From NCBI GenBank assembly GCA_028583405.1, contig CM053249.1, positions 34,477,586 to 34,541,585 of the forward strand: a stretch of DNA of 64,000 bases, read 5' to 3'. Of the stretch, positions 55,691 to 64,000 are shown piece after piece (position 1 is the first letter of the stretch; each line of letters begins with the position of its first letter). Below the pieces are notes generated by a model that made no database searches, was not told the DNA's origin, and saw only the letters and a list, made by a program, of their open reading frames with translations. The DNA is from Pogonophryne albipinna. Its lineage: Eukaryota > Chordata > Actinopteri > Perciformes > Artedidraconidae. The position numbers and the translations under genes are program-made.

Positions 55691-56630
55691 CGACCTGATG
55701 TGAGCAAACTGGCTGTCAGGTAGGTGCTGAAGGAAAGCAGGCGGAAATACATTGATTGTTTTACCCGGGAATAAGGGCTTACAAGGGGGTAAAGTGCTCC
55801 AGCATCTCGACCTGACATGAGCAAACAGGCTATCTCAGACTTCCATGAAATATACCGGAAAAGCACCTATTTGTAGCCGCTCACAGAGCCCTAAACCACG
55901 GACGAAGCAGCTGCAGCATCTCGACCTGATGTGAGCAAACTGGCTGTCAGGTAGGTGCTGAAGGAAAGCAGGCGGAAATACATTGATTGTTTTACCCGGG
56001 AATAAGGGCTTACAAGGCGGGTAAGTGCTCCAGCATCTCTCCCTGACAGGCACACTACCATAACCTCGCGCACCGTGGGTCCCCGGGCCCCCGAACTTAA
56101 GCACTCCCCCACGGACTAAACCCAGATGATCACACCCTCAAGAACCTCGTGCCCCTGGTAATCTTAAAGGGGGGGTGTAGTTTGCGGTGCTTTACAGTCC
56201 GCCCACCAGCATCCATATTCATCCTTATTAACAGCCCCACCCACCCTCCTGCGGAGGATGTTCTCATGGCCCTGGTAACACTTAAAGGTGGTGGATTGTG
56301 TGGTGCTTTACTGTCCGCCCACCAACATCCATATTCGGCTTTATTCACAGCCCCACCTGCCCTGCTGGAGGTTCACACTTTAACTTTTTTTTACCCTCCT
56401 CTGCCTTACACATCCTCCAACACTTGAGCACCCCTCCATGCACACCACCAGAACCTCGTGCCCCTGGGGAGCTTAAAGGGGAAAACACCCTTATTTCCAG
56501 CATATTGCTTTACCTCATGCTACTCACTATTGTCACTTGTTCCGCTCCAATTATCCGGTACCAACTCATCATTCTCCACTCCCATTATCCGGTACCAACT
56601 CAACTAGGGTGTAATAGTTTTTAAAAAAAG
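55691..56630. repeat. Megasatellite unit boundary region, second copy
   Basis: Counterpart of 47721-48530, with the CGGAAATACATTGATTG word at about 55742 and 55975, the CCGTGGGTCCCCGGGCCC segment at about 56070, and two 116-bp repeats at 56147-56345. A further about 110 bp (56345-56455) is absent from unit 1. No gene. Confidence 0.8.
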
Positions 56631-56733
56631 AGGACCAAGTAAGTAATTTTAACAAACTTTATTACAATAAATAAACATGCATTACAGAACTATATACATT
56701 GACATGGTCCGCTTTATAACATGCTAACATTAT

Positions 56734-59288
56734 TCACTCATCCAGCACAAGTGGACTGAGTTGAACAACACATTCCATATTTACAAGTTGGTCAGTGGCT
56801 TGTGCACTGGTAACATTGTCCGTATCGGGTGAAGTTGGTGCAGAGTATGGCACCCTCTCTTCACCCATGTCTGAGGGACTGTGTTCGGCCATTGACTGTT
56901 CCCTCTTCGCCACTCTCCAAGCGTTGAAGTTTAAGTAGAATTCTTCGTCTGACGTCTCGGCATCGGGGGAGTCTTGGTAGGGAGTGGGGCTATGCACCTC
57001 TCCAGAGCTGTCACTGTCAATGTCAATGTCCCCCAAGTTGTCTTCACTCCCCCCTGATGCTGCTGCTGCTGCCGCTGCTTGCAGTGACTCTGTGAAGAGC
57101 AGCCGTATTTCCGCAGCCTCCTTCAAAGAAGGATTATTGGCATAAAATTTGTCTGCAGTTGCAGTGTTGTGACACATGAAATCACTCACTCTTTGGCGGT
57201 TGCCTATGTCCTGAAACCTCTTCGCATTATCTGCGTGGACTGTGCGGAGGTCGGTGAAGTTAATGGGACCGTTTAGTCCCACATCAGCCCATGCCAACCT
57301 CAGGAAGTAGGCAAGGTTCCTCGACGGGTTCTTCCCCGCTGTGTATAGGAAGTAGCGGTTCTGGGTGCAGGTCAGCGTCCCCTTGATTTCCAGCCACCTC
57401 TTCATCCATCCGAATTCTTCTATGGTGGAGGTACAGCTGCGCTTCACCAAACGCGTTGGCCGTCTTGTGGTTGCTTACCTGTTATGACAGAGGTAGAGAG
57501 CGTCAATACAAATATCAATCATGCACAACATGTTTATCACTGCCAGAATAAACACATTTTGTAATAGCACTCACGTGGATGAGGTAGCCAAAGGCAGTGC
57601 CAGTTGTCTCCGCCTTTCGGACCTCGGCGTTGGTCATGTTGGAGTAGACCCCCGGACGGTGGCCATAAATGCAGCTCCAATGGAGGGTCATGTACCCATA
57701 GAGCAATAGCCGGGTTGCGGTAGTCGGATTGCTGGCCATCACGTCCAGGAGCTGAGGGATGCGAGTGTTGGCCGCAGTCAAACATGCCATGATGTCTTTA
57801 TGGCTCGGCAGACCTTCCATCTTGTCCCGCTTCACCTGCATCTGGTGGATAAGCACCTTCTTCCTCAGGGACTTCAGGATGGCAACAACTTCCCGTTTGA
57901 TTACAATCATGTCGTATTGGTTGAGCCTGCTCCCCTTGCATGGTGTGTCTGCCATGTACTTGAGAAAGTGTGATATATTTTTGATATAGAAGTCAGAGGT
58001 CGTGACCTGTAGGCTTGACTTTATCAGGCTCCGGGACCAGCTGTTGGCAAAGGAAAACGCATCAGTACATCGTATTGCGTCAATGTGGAGAACACACACA
58101 ATGATGGTAACATCATGGACAGTTTTTTGATGTTACTCACCCACGTATCCTCTTCAGATCCCTCAGAAAGAGCCAGTCAGACAGGCGTTTGAAACCGTGT
58201 GCCATGAAGCTTAGGAACGATTTCACTCTGCTTAGTTTGGAGACTGCGTTTTCTTGGAGCCTCACTGTTGGGTCGATGCCCTCGTAATGCTCCCGATATC
58301 CTTGCAGATACTCCTCTGTGAAACATAACACAGTACTTTAATGACAACACATTGTGTGTTACAGAAACTGCATTTGTTGTTGTTATTCAACACACTTACC
58401 CATGATGGGTGGGAATGTTATTTCCCGCATTATATTCCCCCGGCCCCTGCCGCTGAACCAGGGGGAATTTATGGGAGGAGAGGTTGACGAGGCCTCTGTA
58501 TCTATGGATGCCGGTTCAGAGGAGCTGGATACAGGTGTCTGAGAGGCAATGGGGGACTTGCTGCACGAGGGAATGGGAGACTTGCTGCGCGAGGGAATGG
58601 GGGACTTGCTGAAGGAGGGACCTTTGGACTTGGACTGCCTCTTTGGTGTTGCCTCTGTTCGGGGTCGTTTCTTTAGAAACACCTGCTCTTGTTCCTCCCC
58701 ATCCTCTTCATCGAACCCATGCATGTCCTCGGCCCTCTGGTTCCTCCTCTGTCGCTTGTGTTTTATCATCTTCTGCAGCTTGCTGCGCAGGGCTTTCACC
58801 CCAGCAGCATACATGTCCCTCTGATTCCTCATGGTGTTTGCCTCCATCCTCCATTCAATACACTCCGGTTTGTGACATGAAATCACTGGGGACAAGGGTG
58901 GAGGTGGTGACAGGACCTCATCACCCTCATAGTCCACCTCCCAAGAGGTAATCATCGCAACTGGAGGGTTTTTCAATCGAAGTTCATGAAGCTCCTTCAT
59001 TGCTACTGTCATTTTTACTTTATTTACGACAACATGTATCTCCTCTCGGGACAGCTCAACATGGTCTCTGTCCAAGTGCCGGTCCAGCCTTGTCCCGCTA
59101 TATTCACATCCTGCAATGGTGCATGGATGGAGCCTAATGTTTGTACGTCCATTGGCCAACAACAGCAGAATTTTTCGTTCAACTAAATTATGCACACTAT
59201 GGTGCCTTTGCAAGTGCTTGCTCAGGGCCCGGTAGGACGTTTTACAGATCGGACAACCGATCAACACCCTATCTGTATGCATGAGCAT
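56734..59288 (-). pseudogene. Tyrosine-recombinase-like zinc-finger protein, copy 2, frameshifted
   Basis: Same four exons as copy 1: 59288-58400, 58315-58141, 58040-57575 and 57478-56734. Exon lengths of the first three are identical (889, 175, 466) and splice sites are conserved. One extra base near 57425-57430 (GGTGGAGG against GGTGAGG in copy 1) shifts the frame at the start of the last exon. Beyond it the frame is open through the His/Tyr motif CHNTATADKFY to a stop at 56734-56736, about 55 codons further than copy 1. The ancestral protein was therefore about 757 residues. Differences between copies are few and mostly conservative. The C-terminal tail is acidic (SGGSEDNLGDIDIDSDS). Confidence 0.75.
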
Positions 59289-59295
59289 TTTGGTA

Positions 59296-59590
59296 CCGGG
59301 AAGTGTACCCAGTATAATGTATAGAACCGGGGGCGAAAAAGAGGGAAAGTTGCACTCAGCGAACTAGGAAGACCCCTGTCAAATCTATCCAGTTTATTTT
59401 CAAAACATTGTTTTGTTCATTTGCATCATCGTGCGAAAGGTGTCCCATTTAGGCACTCGTTAGGCGGGCAGAGATCCCTGTCATCTCTCGGTCCTATCCT
59501 CCAGGCAAGGCGGGGGCCAAAACTGCGTGGAAAAGTATCCGAAAATAGTGCATCATAATGCGGGTAGTGTCCCATCAAACTTCCCTTGCA
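59296..59590. other. Upstream region of copy 2
   Basis: A shortened single copy of the duplicated region upstream of copy 1. It leads into the 116-bp array. The TGTCCA-type sites are not found here. Confidence 0.6.
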
Positions 59591-60240
59591 GTCCTCCAGA
59601 GTCTGGAAATACTCTGTTATCTTTTTGGAGTACCATGAAAACCGGCCAAATGTATCCGGAAATAGTGCATCATTATTCCGTGACAACTCTCCTTGAATTC
59701 CTCCAGAGGCACGTTCAAAAACTTAAAGTTTGTTAAGAACCATGATTCGGGTCCTCCAGGCAACAATTGTATCCGAAATAGTGTCTCATTATTCCGTAAC
59801 AACTCTCCTTGAATTCCTCCAGAGGCACGTTCAAAAACTTAAAGTTTGTTAAGAACCATGATTCGGGTCCTCCAGGCAACAATTGTATCCGAAATAGTGT
59901 CTCATTATTCCGTGACAACTCTCCTTGAATTCCTCCAGAGGCACGTTCAAAAACTTAAAGTTTGTTAAGAACCATGATTCGGGTCCTCCAGGCAACAATT
60001 GTATCCGAAATAGTGTCTCATTATTCCGTAACAACTCTCCTTGAATTCCTCCAGAGGCACGTTCAAAAACTTAAAGTTTGTTAAGAACCATGATTCGGGT
60101 CCTCCAGGCAACAATTGTATCCGAAATAGTGTCTCATAATTCCATGACAACGGCCCTTGTATTCCTCCAGAGGCATGTTCAAAAACTTGAAGTTTGTTAA
60201 GAACCATGATTCGGGTCCTCCAGGCAACAATTGTATCCGA
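59590..60240. repeat. 116-bp satellite, about five copies
   Basis: The unit runs ATTCCTCCAGAGGCACGTTC, AAAAACTTAAAGTTTGTTAA, GAACCATGATTCGGGTCCTC, CAGGCAACAATTGTATCCGA, AATAGTGTCTCATTATTCCG and repeats at exactly 116 bp. It shares the ATTCCTCCAGAGGCA and GAACCAT words with the 129-bp array at 61.75-62.6 kb, so the two have a common origin. Overlapping 61-codon frames shifted by 116 bp are artefacts. Confidence 0.93.
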
Positions 60241-60590
60241 GCCAAAGCACTCATGTAGCGGACACATTCCTCCATGATGTGAAACAGCCGTTTTTTTTCT
60301 AAGTGCTCTCAAAAACCGGGTTTCCGATTTCGTGCAGATGGTAGCTTGGAAAAGATGAATAGATTTATTTGACGGAGGAAGGGAGGTCTCGAAGCCCCTC
60401 TCCCTTGTAAAATGAAACGTGGGGGTGAAAATGTGTCCGGGGCTTCCGCCGGAAGCGCCGAAGACTTGAGTTTTTGTGAGCCCCTCCTCCGTTGGCACTT
60501 AGCCGTTTTTTCGAGAATTTCGAATAACCTCCATAACCTCGCACCGTGAGACCCCGGGACCCCGAAATTAAGCACTCCCCCACGGACTAA
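60241..60590. repeat. Segment duplicated at 62640-63000, first copy
   Basis: From GAGCCAAAGCACTC through GGCTTCCGCCGGAAGCGCC to GGCACTTAGCCGTTTTTTCG this is nearly identical to about 62656-62955 (offset about 2435 bp). The second copy has an internal 16-bp duplication (GGGGTGAAAATGTGTCC). No gene is recognised; the minus frame at 59965-60498 spans two repeat types. Confidence 0.85.
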
Positions 60591-61085
60591 ACCCAGATGA
60601 TCACACCCTCGAGAACCTCGTGCCCATGGGAGCCTTAAAGGGGGGGGGGTGGAGTTTGCGGTGCTTTACTGTCCGCCCACTAGCATCCATATTCGGCCTT
60701 CTTAACAGCCCCAGCATATATCCCTAACATGCGCACTTCCATAACATCGCACACCGTGAGACCCCGGGCCCCCGGACTTAAGCACTCCACCACGGACTAA
60801 ACTCAGATGTTCACACCCTACAGAACCTCATGCCCCTGGTACATCACGTTGGTTAAACGACAGCTCCGTAATGTACTGCACCACATCACATGGGTAAAAT
60901 GAGCTGCGTGTTGCCCTGCAAAATCACATTTCGTGTATTTCCAGAAAGCTGTGAAAATACACCTATATCCGTCATGTCCTGTAAAATAGCATTTTTTGTT
61001 TATTTCCATCATTCAGGCAAATACACATATATCTGTCCGCTCCAGGAGCTTCAAAGTGCAGACCCCTGAGCCCTGTAAAATATTA
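60591..61085. other. Satellite spacer, no gene
   Basis: It contains one 116-type unit with the CCGCCCACTAGCATCC word, two CCGTGAGACCCCGGG segments (60545 and 60755), and AT-rich sequence with a CATTTCGTGTATTTCC...CATTTTTTGTTTATTTCC near-repeat (60930, 60990). No gene. Confidence 0.5.
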
Positions 61086-61089
61086 TTAT

Positions 61090-61690
61090 TCCGACCGCCA
61101 AGCACCGGCATGTGGACCCGGGGAGAAGGCCCTCCGATGGCGGGTCAAACTTGCTGTTAGCACAGCTGACGGCTGGACACTAGCCGTAGAGGAACACCAG
61201 GGCAGGACCAGGCAGTTCCCTCTTTGCAGACAAGCACATATGGTTGTTACCCAGGATCAAACAGGTAGCCTGTGATGAAGTAGGGTCGACCCTATATCAT
61301 GTGAAGCCACCGAACACTGGTCCCCGGGGGAACCGGTGCCCGGAGCAAGGCCAATTGCTGAATGCCGCAGCCGACGAAGGCCGCTATGCAACAGTGGAGG
61401 GTTCGAGAAACATGAGTTTTTGCCGGGCGCAGCGCGGCGGAGGTGGGGTGGTTCCAGCCCGGAACCTCCGTCCCGCTGCGGGACCCGTGGTGGGACCCCT
61501 GAGTCAGACGGTTCGTCTCGGTCACGCTTCATATCGGGCGGCCCGGGAGGGAAGAGACACGCAGGGTTACCCCCACACAGCACACCCTCCCGGCCATTAG
61601 AGTCGAACCCGCAGTTCGGAGGAACCGACAGCCAAAGCACCGGCACGTGGACCGGGGGAGAAGGCCCTCCGATGGCGTGTCGCGTTTTCC
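61090..61690 (-). other. G+C-rich rDNA-like block between 55-bp direct repeats
   Basis: A direct repeat of about 55 bp (AAGCACCGGCA(T/C)GTGGACC, GGAGAAGGCCCTCCGATGGCG) lies at about 61096-61144 and 61635-61680, around about 490 bp that is far richer in G+C than the flanks. On the minus strand the block leads into a sequence resembling the start of 18S rRNA (61220-61268). The G+C-rich part would then correspond to the external transcribed spacer just upstream. The frames through it are not genes. Confidence 0.5.
61220..61268 (-). rRNA. Fragment resembling the 5' end of 18S rRNA
   Basis: On the minus strand the sequence reads CTACCTG-TTTGATCCTG, then CATATG, GCTTGTCT and CAAAGA in the same order and close spacing as the universally conserved eukaryotic 18S start (CTACCTGGTTGATCCTG, CATATG, CTTGTCT, AAAGATTAAG). 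There are substitutions and small insertions in between, and similarity ends after about 49 bases. It is therefore a degenerate piece, not a functional rRNA gene. Confidence 0.6.
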
Positions 61691-61749
61691 ATTCGATCAG
61701 TGAGAAATCAGGAAAAAGTCTGAGTTCGCCTTTGGGAGAACCATGAAAA

Positions 61750-62610
61750 GCCGCCAAATGTATCCGAAAATACTGCTTCATAATGCAGGTAGAGTCCCCT
61801 GACAACTCCCCTTACATTCCTCCAGAGTATGGAAATACTCTGTTATCTTTTTGGAGAACCATAAAAAAGGGGTGAAAATGGATAAAAGTACCCCATAATA
61901 GTGTTCCATAAGGCGGGTAGAGTCCCCTGACAACTCCCCTTACATTCCTCCAGAGGCAGAAAAAGTCAAAGTTAACTTTTGGAAGAACCATAGGAAAGGG
62001 GTGAAAATGGATAAAAGTACCCCAAAATATTGTTCCATAAGGCGGGTAGAGTCCCCTGACAACTCCCCTTACATTCCTCCAGAGGCAGAAAAAGTCAAAG
62101 TTAACTTTTGGAAGAACCATAGGAAAGGTGTGAAAATGGATACAAGTACCCCAAAATAGTGTTCCATAAGGCGTGTAGAGTCCCCTGACAACTCCCCTTA
62201 CATTCCTCCAGAGTCTGGAAATACTCTGTTATCTTTTTGGAGAACCATAAAAAAGGGGTGAAAATGGATAAAAGTACCCCAAAATAGTGTTCCATAAGGC
62301 GGGTAGAGTCCCCTGACAACTCCCCTTACATTCCTCCAGAGGCAGAAAAAGTTCGAGTTAACTTTTGGAAGAACCATAGGAAAGGGTGAAAATGGATAAA
62401 ATGTATCCGAAAATAGTGCACCATAATGCGGGTAAAGTCCCCTGGCAACTCCCCTTACATTCCTCCAGAGGCAGAAAAAGTTCAAGTTAACTTTTGGAAG
62501 AACCATAGAAAAGGGTGAAAATGGATAAAATGTATCCCAAAATAGTGTATCATAATTACGTGACAACGCCCCTTGTATTCCTCCAGAGGCACGTTCAAAA
62601 ACTTAAAGTG
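61750..62610. repeat. 129-bp satellite, about six copies
   Basis: The unit includes ATTCCTCCAGAGGCAGAAAA, GTTAACTTTTGGAAGAACCA, GGGGTGAAAATGGATAAAAG, TACCCCAAAATAGTGTTCCA and AAGGCGGGTAGAGTCCCCTG. It repeats at about 129 bp with variants (some carry GAGTCTGGAAATACTCTG instead of the AAAAGTC stretch). It is related to the 116-bp array at 59.59-60.24 kb. Minus frames repeating FDFFCLWRNVRG are artefacts. Confidence 0.9.
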
Positions 62611-62639
62611 TGTTAAGAACCATGATTGGGGGTCCTCCA

Positions 62640-63000
62640 GGCAACAATTGTATCCGAGCCAAAGCACTCTTGTAGCGGACACATTCCTCCATGATGTGAA
62701 ACAGCCGTTTTTTTTCTAAGTGCTCTCAAAAACCGGGTTTCTGATTTCGTGCAGATGGTAGCTTGGAAAAGATTAATAGAAATATTTGACGGAGGAAGGG
62801 AGGTCTCAAATCCCCTCTCCCTTGTAAAATGAAAGGTGGGGGTGAAAATGTGTCCGGGGGTGAAAATGTGTCCGGGGCTTCCGCCGGAAGCGCCGAAGAC
62901 TTGAGTTTTTTTTAGCCCCTCCTCCGTGGGCACTTAGCCGTTTTTTCGAGAATTTTAAAAAACTTCATTTTTGACTATTTTAAGATATAATTGACCGTTT
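62640..63000. repeat. Segment duplicated from 60241-60590, second copy
   Basis: See the first copy. The pair indicates that a block of about 2.4 kb was duplicated within unit 2, embracing the spacer, the rDNA-like block and the 129-bp array. Confidence 0.85.
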
Positions 63001-63285
63001 TCTTTACTTTTTTTTGCTTTCCACGGGTGGGGGCGCATGGCAGGCCGCCTATGAGCTCCCAAATTCGGCCTGGAACCTCCGGGAATTGTGGACTAAGCTC
63101 CATAAACTGACAAAGTCACCCAGAAATGTCATTTTAATAGCCCAAAAATATATAATACAAATACATTTAAATAGTAAAAGGTACAATTGTGCTCCTAATT
63201 ACCCGGAATTTGATTTATATAGCCCCATGATAGTGATTAAAAATCATTTTCATGGAAAAAAGTGTTAAAATGCCTGATTAATATG
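63001..63285. other. Short unique-looking spacer
   Basis: AT-rich sequence, with one CCACGGGTGGGGGCGCATGG G-rich stretch at about 63022. The 84-codon plus frame (63014-63268) has no recognisable features. No gene supported. Confidence 0.45.
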
Positions 63286-64000
63286 TTTGTAATGCTGGCA
63301 GCAGGTTCACTGCTGTAGGCAGGGTCCCACACTCACAGGCAGAGCTCCAGGGTGATGCACATGGCTTTCTTAGCCAGGAAGAAGTGTGTGAAAGCTGGGT
63401 AAAGTGTTCATGCAGCCCCTCCATAACGGTAATAATGGTTAGAAGGGCTTACAAAGAGCTCCAGGGTGATGCACATTGGCTTTATTACCCCGGAATGAGT
63501 GCTTACAAGCCGGGTAAAGTCTCCCTGCAGCCCCTCCATAAGTAATAATGGTTAGAAGGGCTTACAAAGAGCTCCAGGGTGATGCACTTGGCTTTATTAC
63601 CCCGGAATGAGTGCTTACAAGCCGGGTAAAGTCTCCCTGCAGCCCCTCCATAAGTAATAATGGTTAGAAGGGCTTACAAAGAGCTCCAGGGTGATGCACT
63701 TGGCTTTATTACCCCGGAATGAGTGCTTACAAGCCGGGTAAAGTCTCCCTGCAGCCCCTCCATAAGTAATAATGGTTAGAAGGGCTTACAAAGAGCTCCA
63801 GGGTGATGCACTTGGCTTTATTACCCCGGAATGAGTGCTTACAAGCCGGGTAAAGTCTCCCTGCAGCCCCTCCATAAGTAATAATGGTTAGAAGGGCTTA
63901 CAAAGAGCTCCAGGGTGATGCACTTGGCTTTATTACCCCGGAATGAGTGCTTACAAGCCGGGTAAAGTCTTCCTGCAGCCCCTCCATAACGGTAATAATG
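63286..64000. repeat. 112-bp satellite array, continues past the window
   Basis: Same monomer as 52490-55690. Here the units are very homogeneous with a period of 112-113 bp, using the shorter CCATAAGTAATAATGG junction. The first monomer (63300-63420) is diverged. Homogeneity suggests recent local amplification. Confidence 0.92.

Larger units (their letters stand above)
47721..64000. repeat. Megasatellite, unit about 8.1 kb with a recombinase-like gene
   Basis: The block 47721-51650 recurs at about 55742-59520 with an offset of 8.0-8.15 kb and very high identity (offset 8143-8145 through the gene). The parts between gene copies are composed of shorter satellites (112-116 bp and 129 bp) with higher-order repeats, and these differ in order between the two units, so the array evolves by unequal exchange. 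The array runs to the end of the window, so its full length is unknown. Confidence 0.88.

Noticed and set aside
56060..56160. Possible 28S rRNA 5'-end similarity (CCGAACTTAAGCACT ... ACTAAACCCAG)
   Set aside because: Only short words such as CGAA(C/A)TTAAGCA recall the 28S start; overall agreement is too low to claim without an alignment.
59733..60498. 61-codon frames repeated every 116 bp
   Set aside because: Satellite by-products; each starts in one monomer and ends in the next.
61257..61805. 182-codon minus frame in the G+C-rich island
   Set aside because: It overlaps the rDNA-like block and is open on several frames of both strands because of base composition.
47721..64000. CRISPR-like or tRNA arrays
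   Set aside because: The repeats are 112-129 bp eukaryotic satellite monomers without spacer structure, and no tRNA cloverleaf was found.

Overview
This window looks like a transposon-dense stretch of a ray-finned (probably percomorph) fish genome. The support is vertebrate/teleost-type repeats, long AC/GT microsatellites, an L2/CR1-group LINE, several hAT elements with perfect 8-bp target duplications, a PIF/Harbinger transposase, and a nearly complete Polinton/Maverick (adintovirus-like) element. I see no ordinary conserved single-copy host gene. All assignments rest on reading motifs and repeats by eye; no database was searched.

1-21.6 kb is a nested repeat landscape. It holds a hAT/ZMYM-type transposase scrap (0.25-0.68 kb), a TIR-bounded MITE (1881-2767), a 4.35-kb hAT-type element (4073-8424) with a piggyBac-like element (4147-6191) inside it, a second hAT-type element (9049-10463), a LINE 3' fragment (11.9-12.7 kb), a Harbinger transposase pseudogene (14.1-15.0 kb), a possible solo LTR (15.08-15.46 kb), and a minus-strand L2/CR1-like LINE (about 15.93-20.6 kb). 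The LINE has a GC-rich tandemly repeated 5' region, and its RT domain is interrupted by a telomere-like palindrome plus a DNA-transposon end.

21.65-47.72 kb is a 26-kb Polinton/Maverick with about 358-bp terminal inverted repeats. The left arm is read rightward: a spliced gene, protein-primed DNA polymerase B, packaging ATPase, a small protein with a hydrophobic C-terminus, and a conserved late gene of unknown role. The right arm is read leftward: a Cys/His-motif protein near the TIR, chromodomain integrase, penton-like protein, pX-like basic protein, major capsid protein and adenain-like protease. Replication, integration, packaging and virion genes are all recognisable, but the copy is dead. 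PolB carries several frameshifts and has lost its first exonuclease motif, capsid and protease are broken, the penton gene is split by a 1.9-kb hAT (42552-44461, TSD CCGGCAAG), and one late gene is split by a 10-kb endogenous retrovirus (29705-39690, TSD ATGG). The retrovirus is on the minus strand, with nearly identical LTRs, a tRNA-Trp-like primer site, a short gag ORF, an integrase scrap and a decayed env; most of pol is gone.

47.72-64.0 kb is a megasatellite. A unit of about 8.1 kb, present about twice, carries a four-exon gene for a tyrosine-recombinase-like (Crypton-like) protein with N-terminal zinc fingers (48760-51143 and 56734-59288, both minus). Each copy has a different single lesion. 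Around the genes lie 112-116-bp and 129-bp satellites with higher-order structure, a cluster of five 17-bp inverted sites (TGTCCA-N5-TGGACA), and a fragment resembling the 5' end of 18S rRNA. The Polinton abuts this megasatellite on its right. This recombinase-gene megasatellite with its palindrome cluster is the least familiar part of the window and my main candidate for something undescribed.
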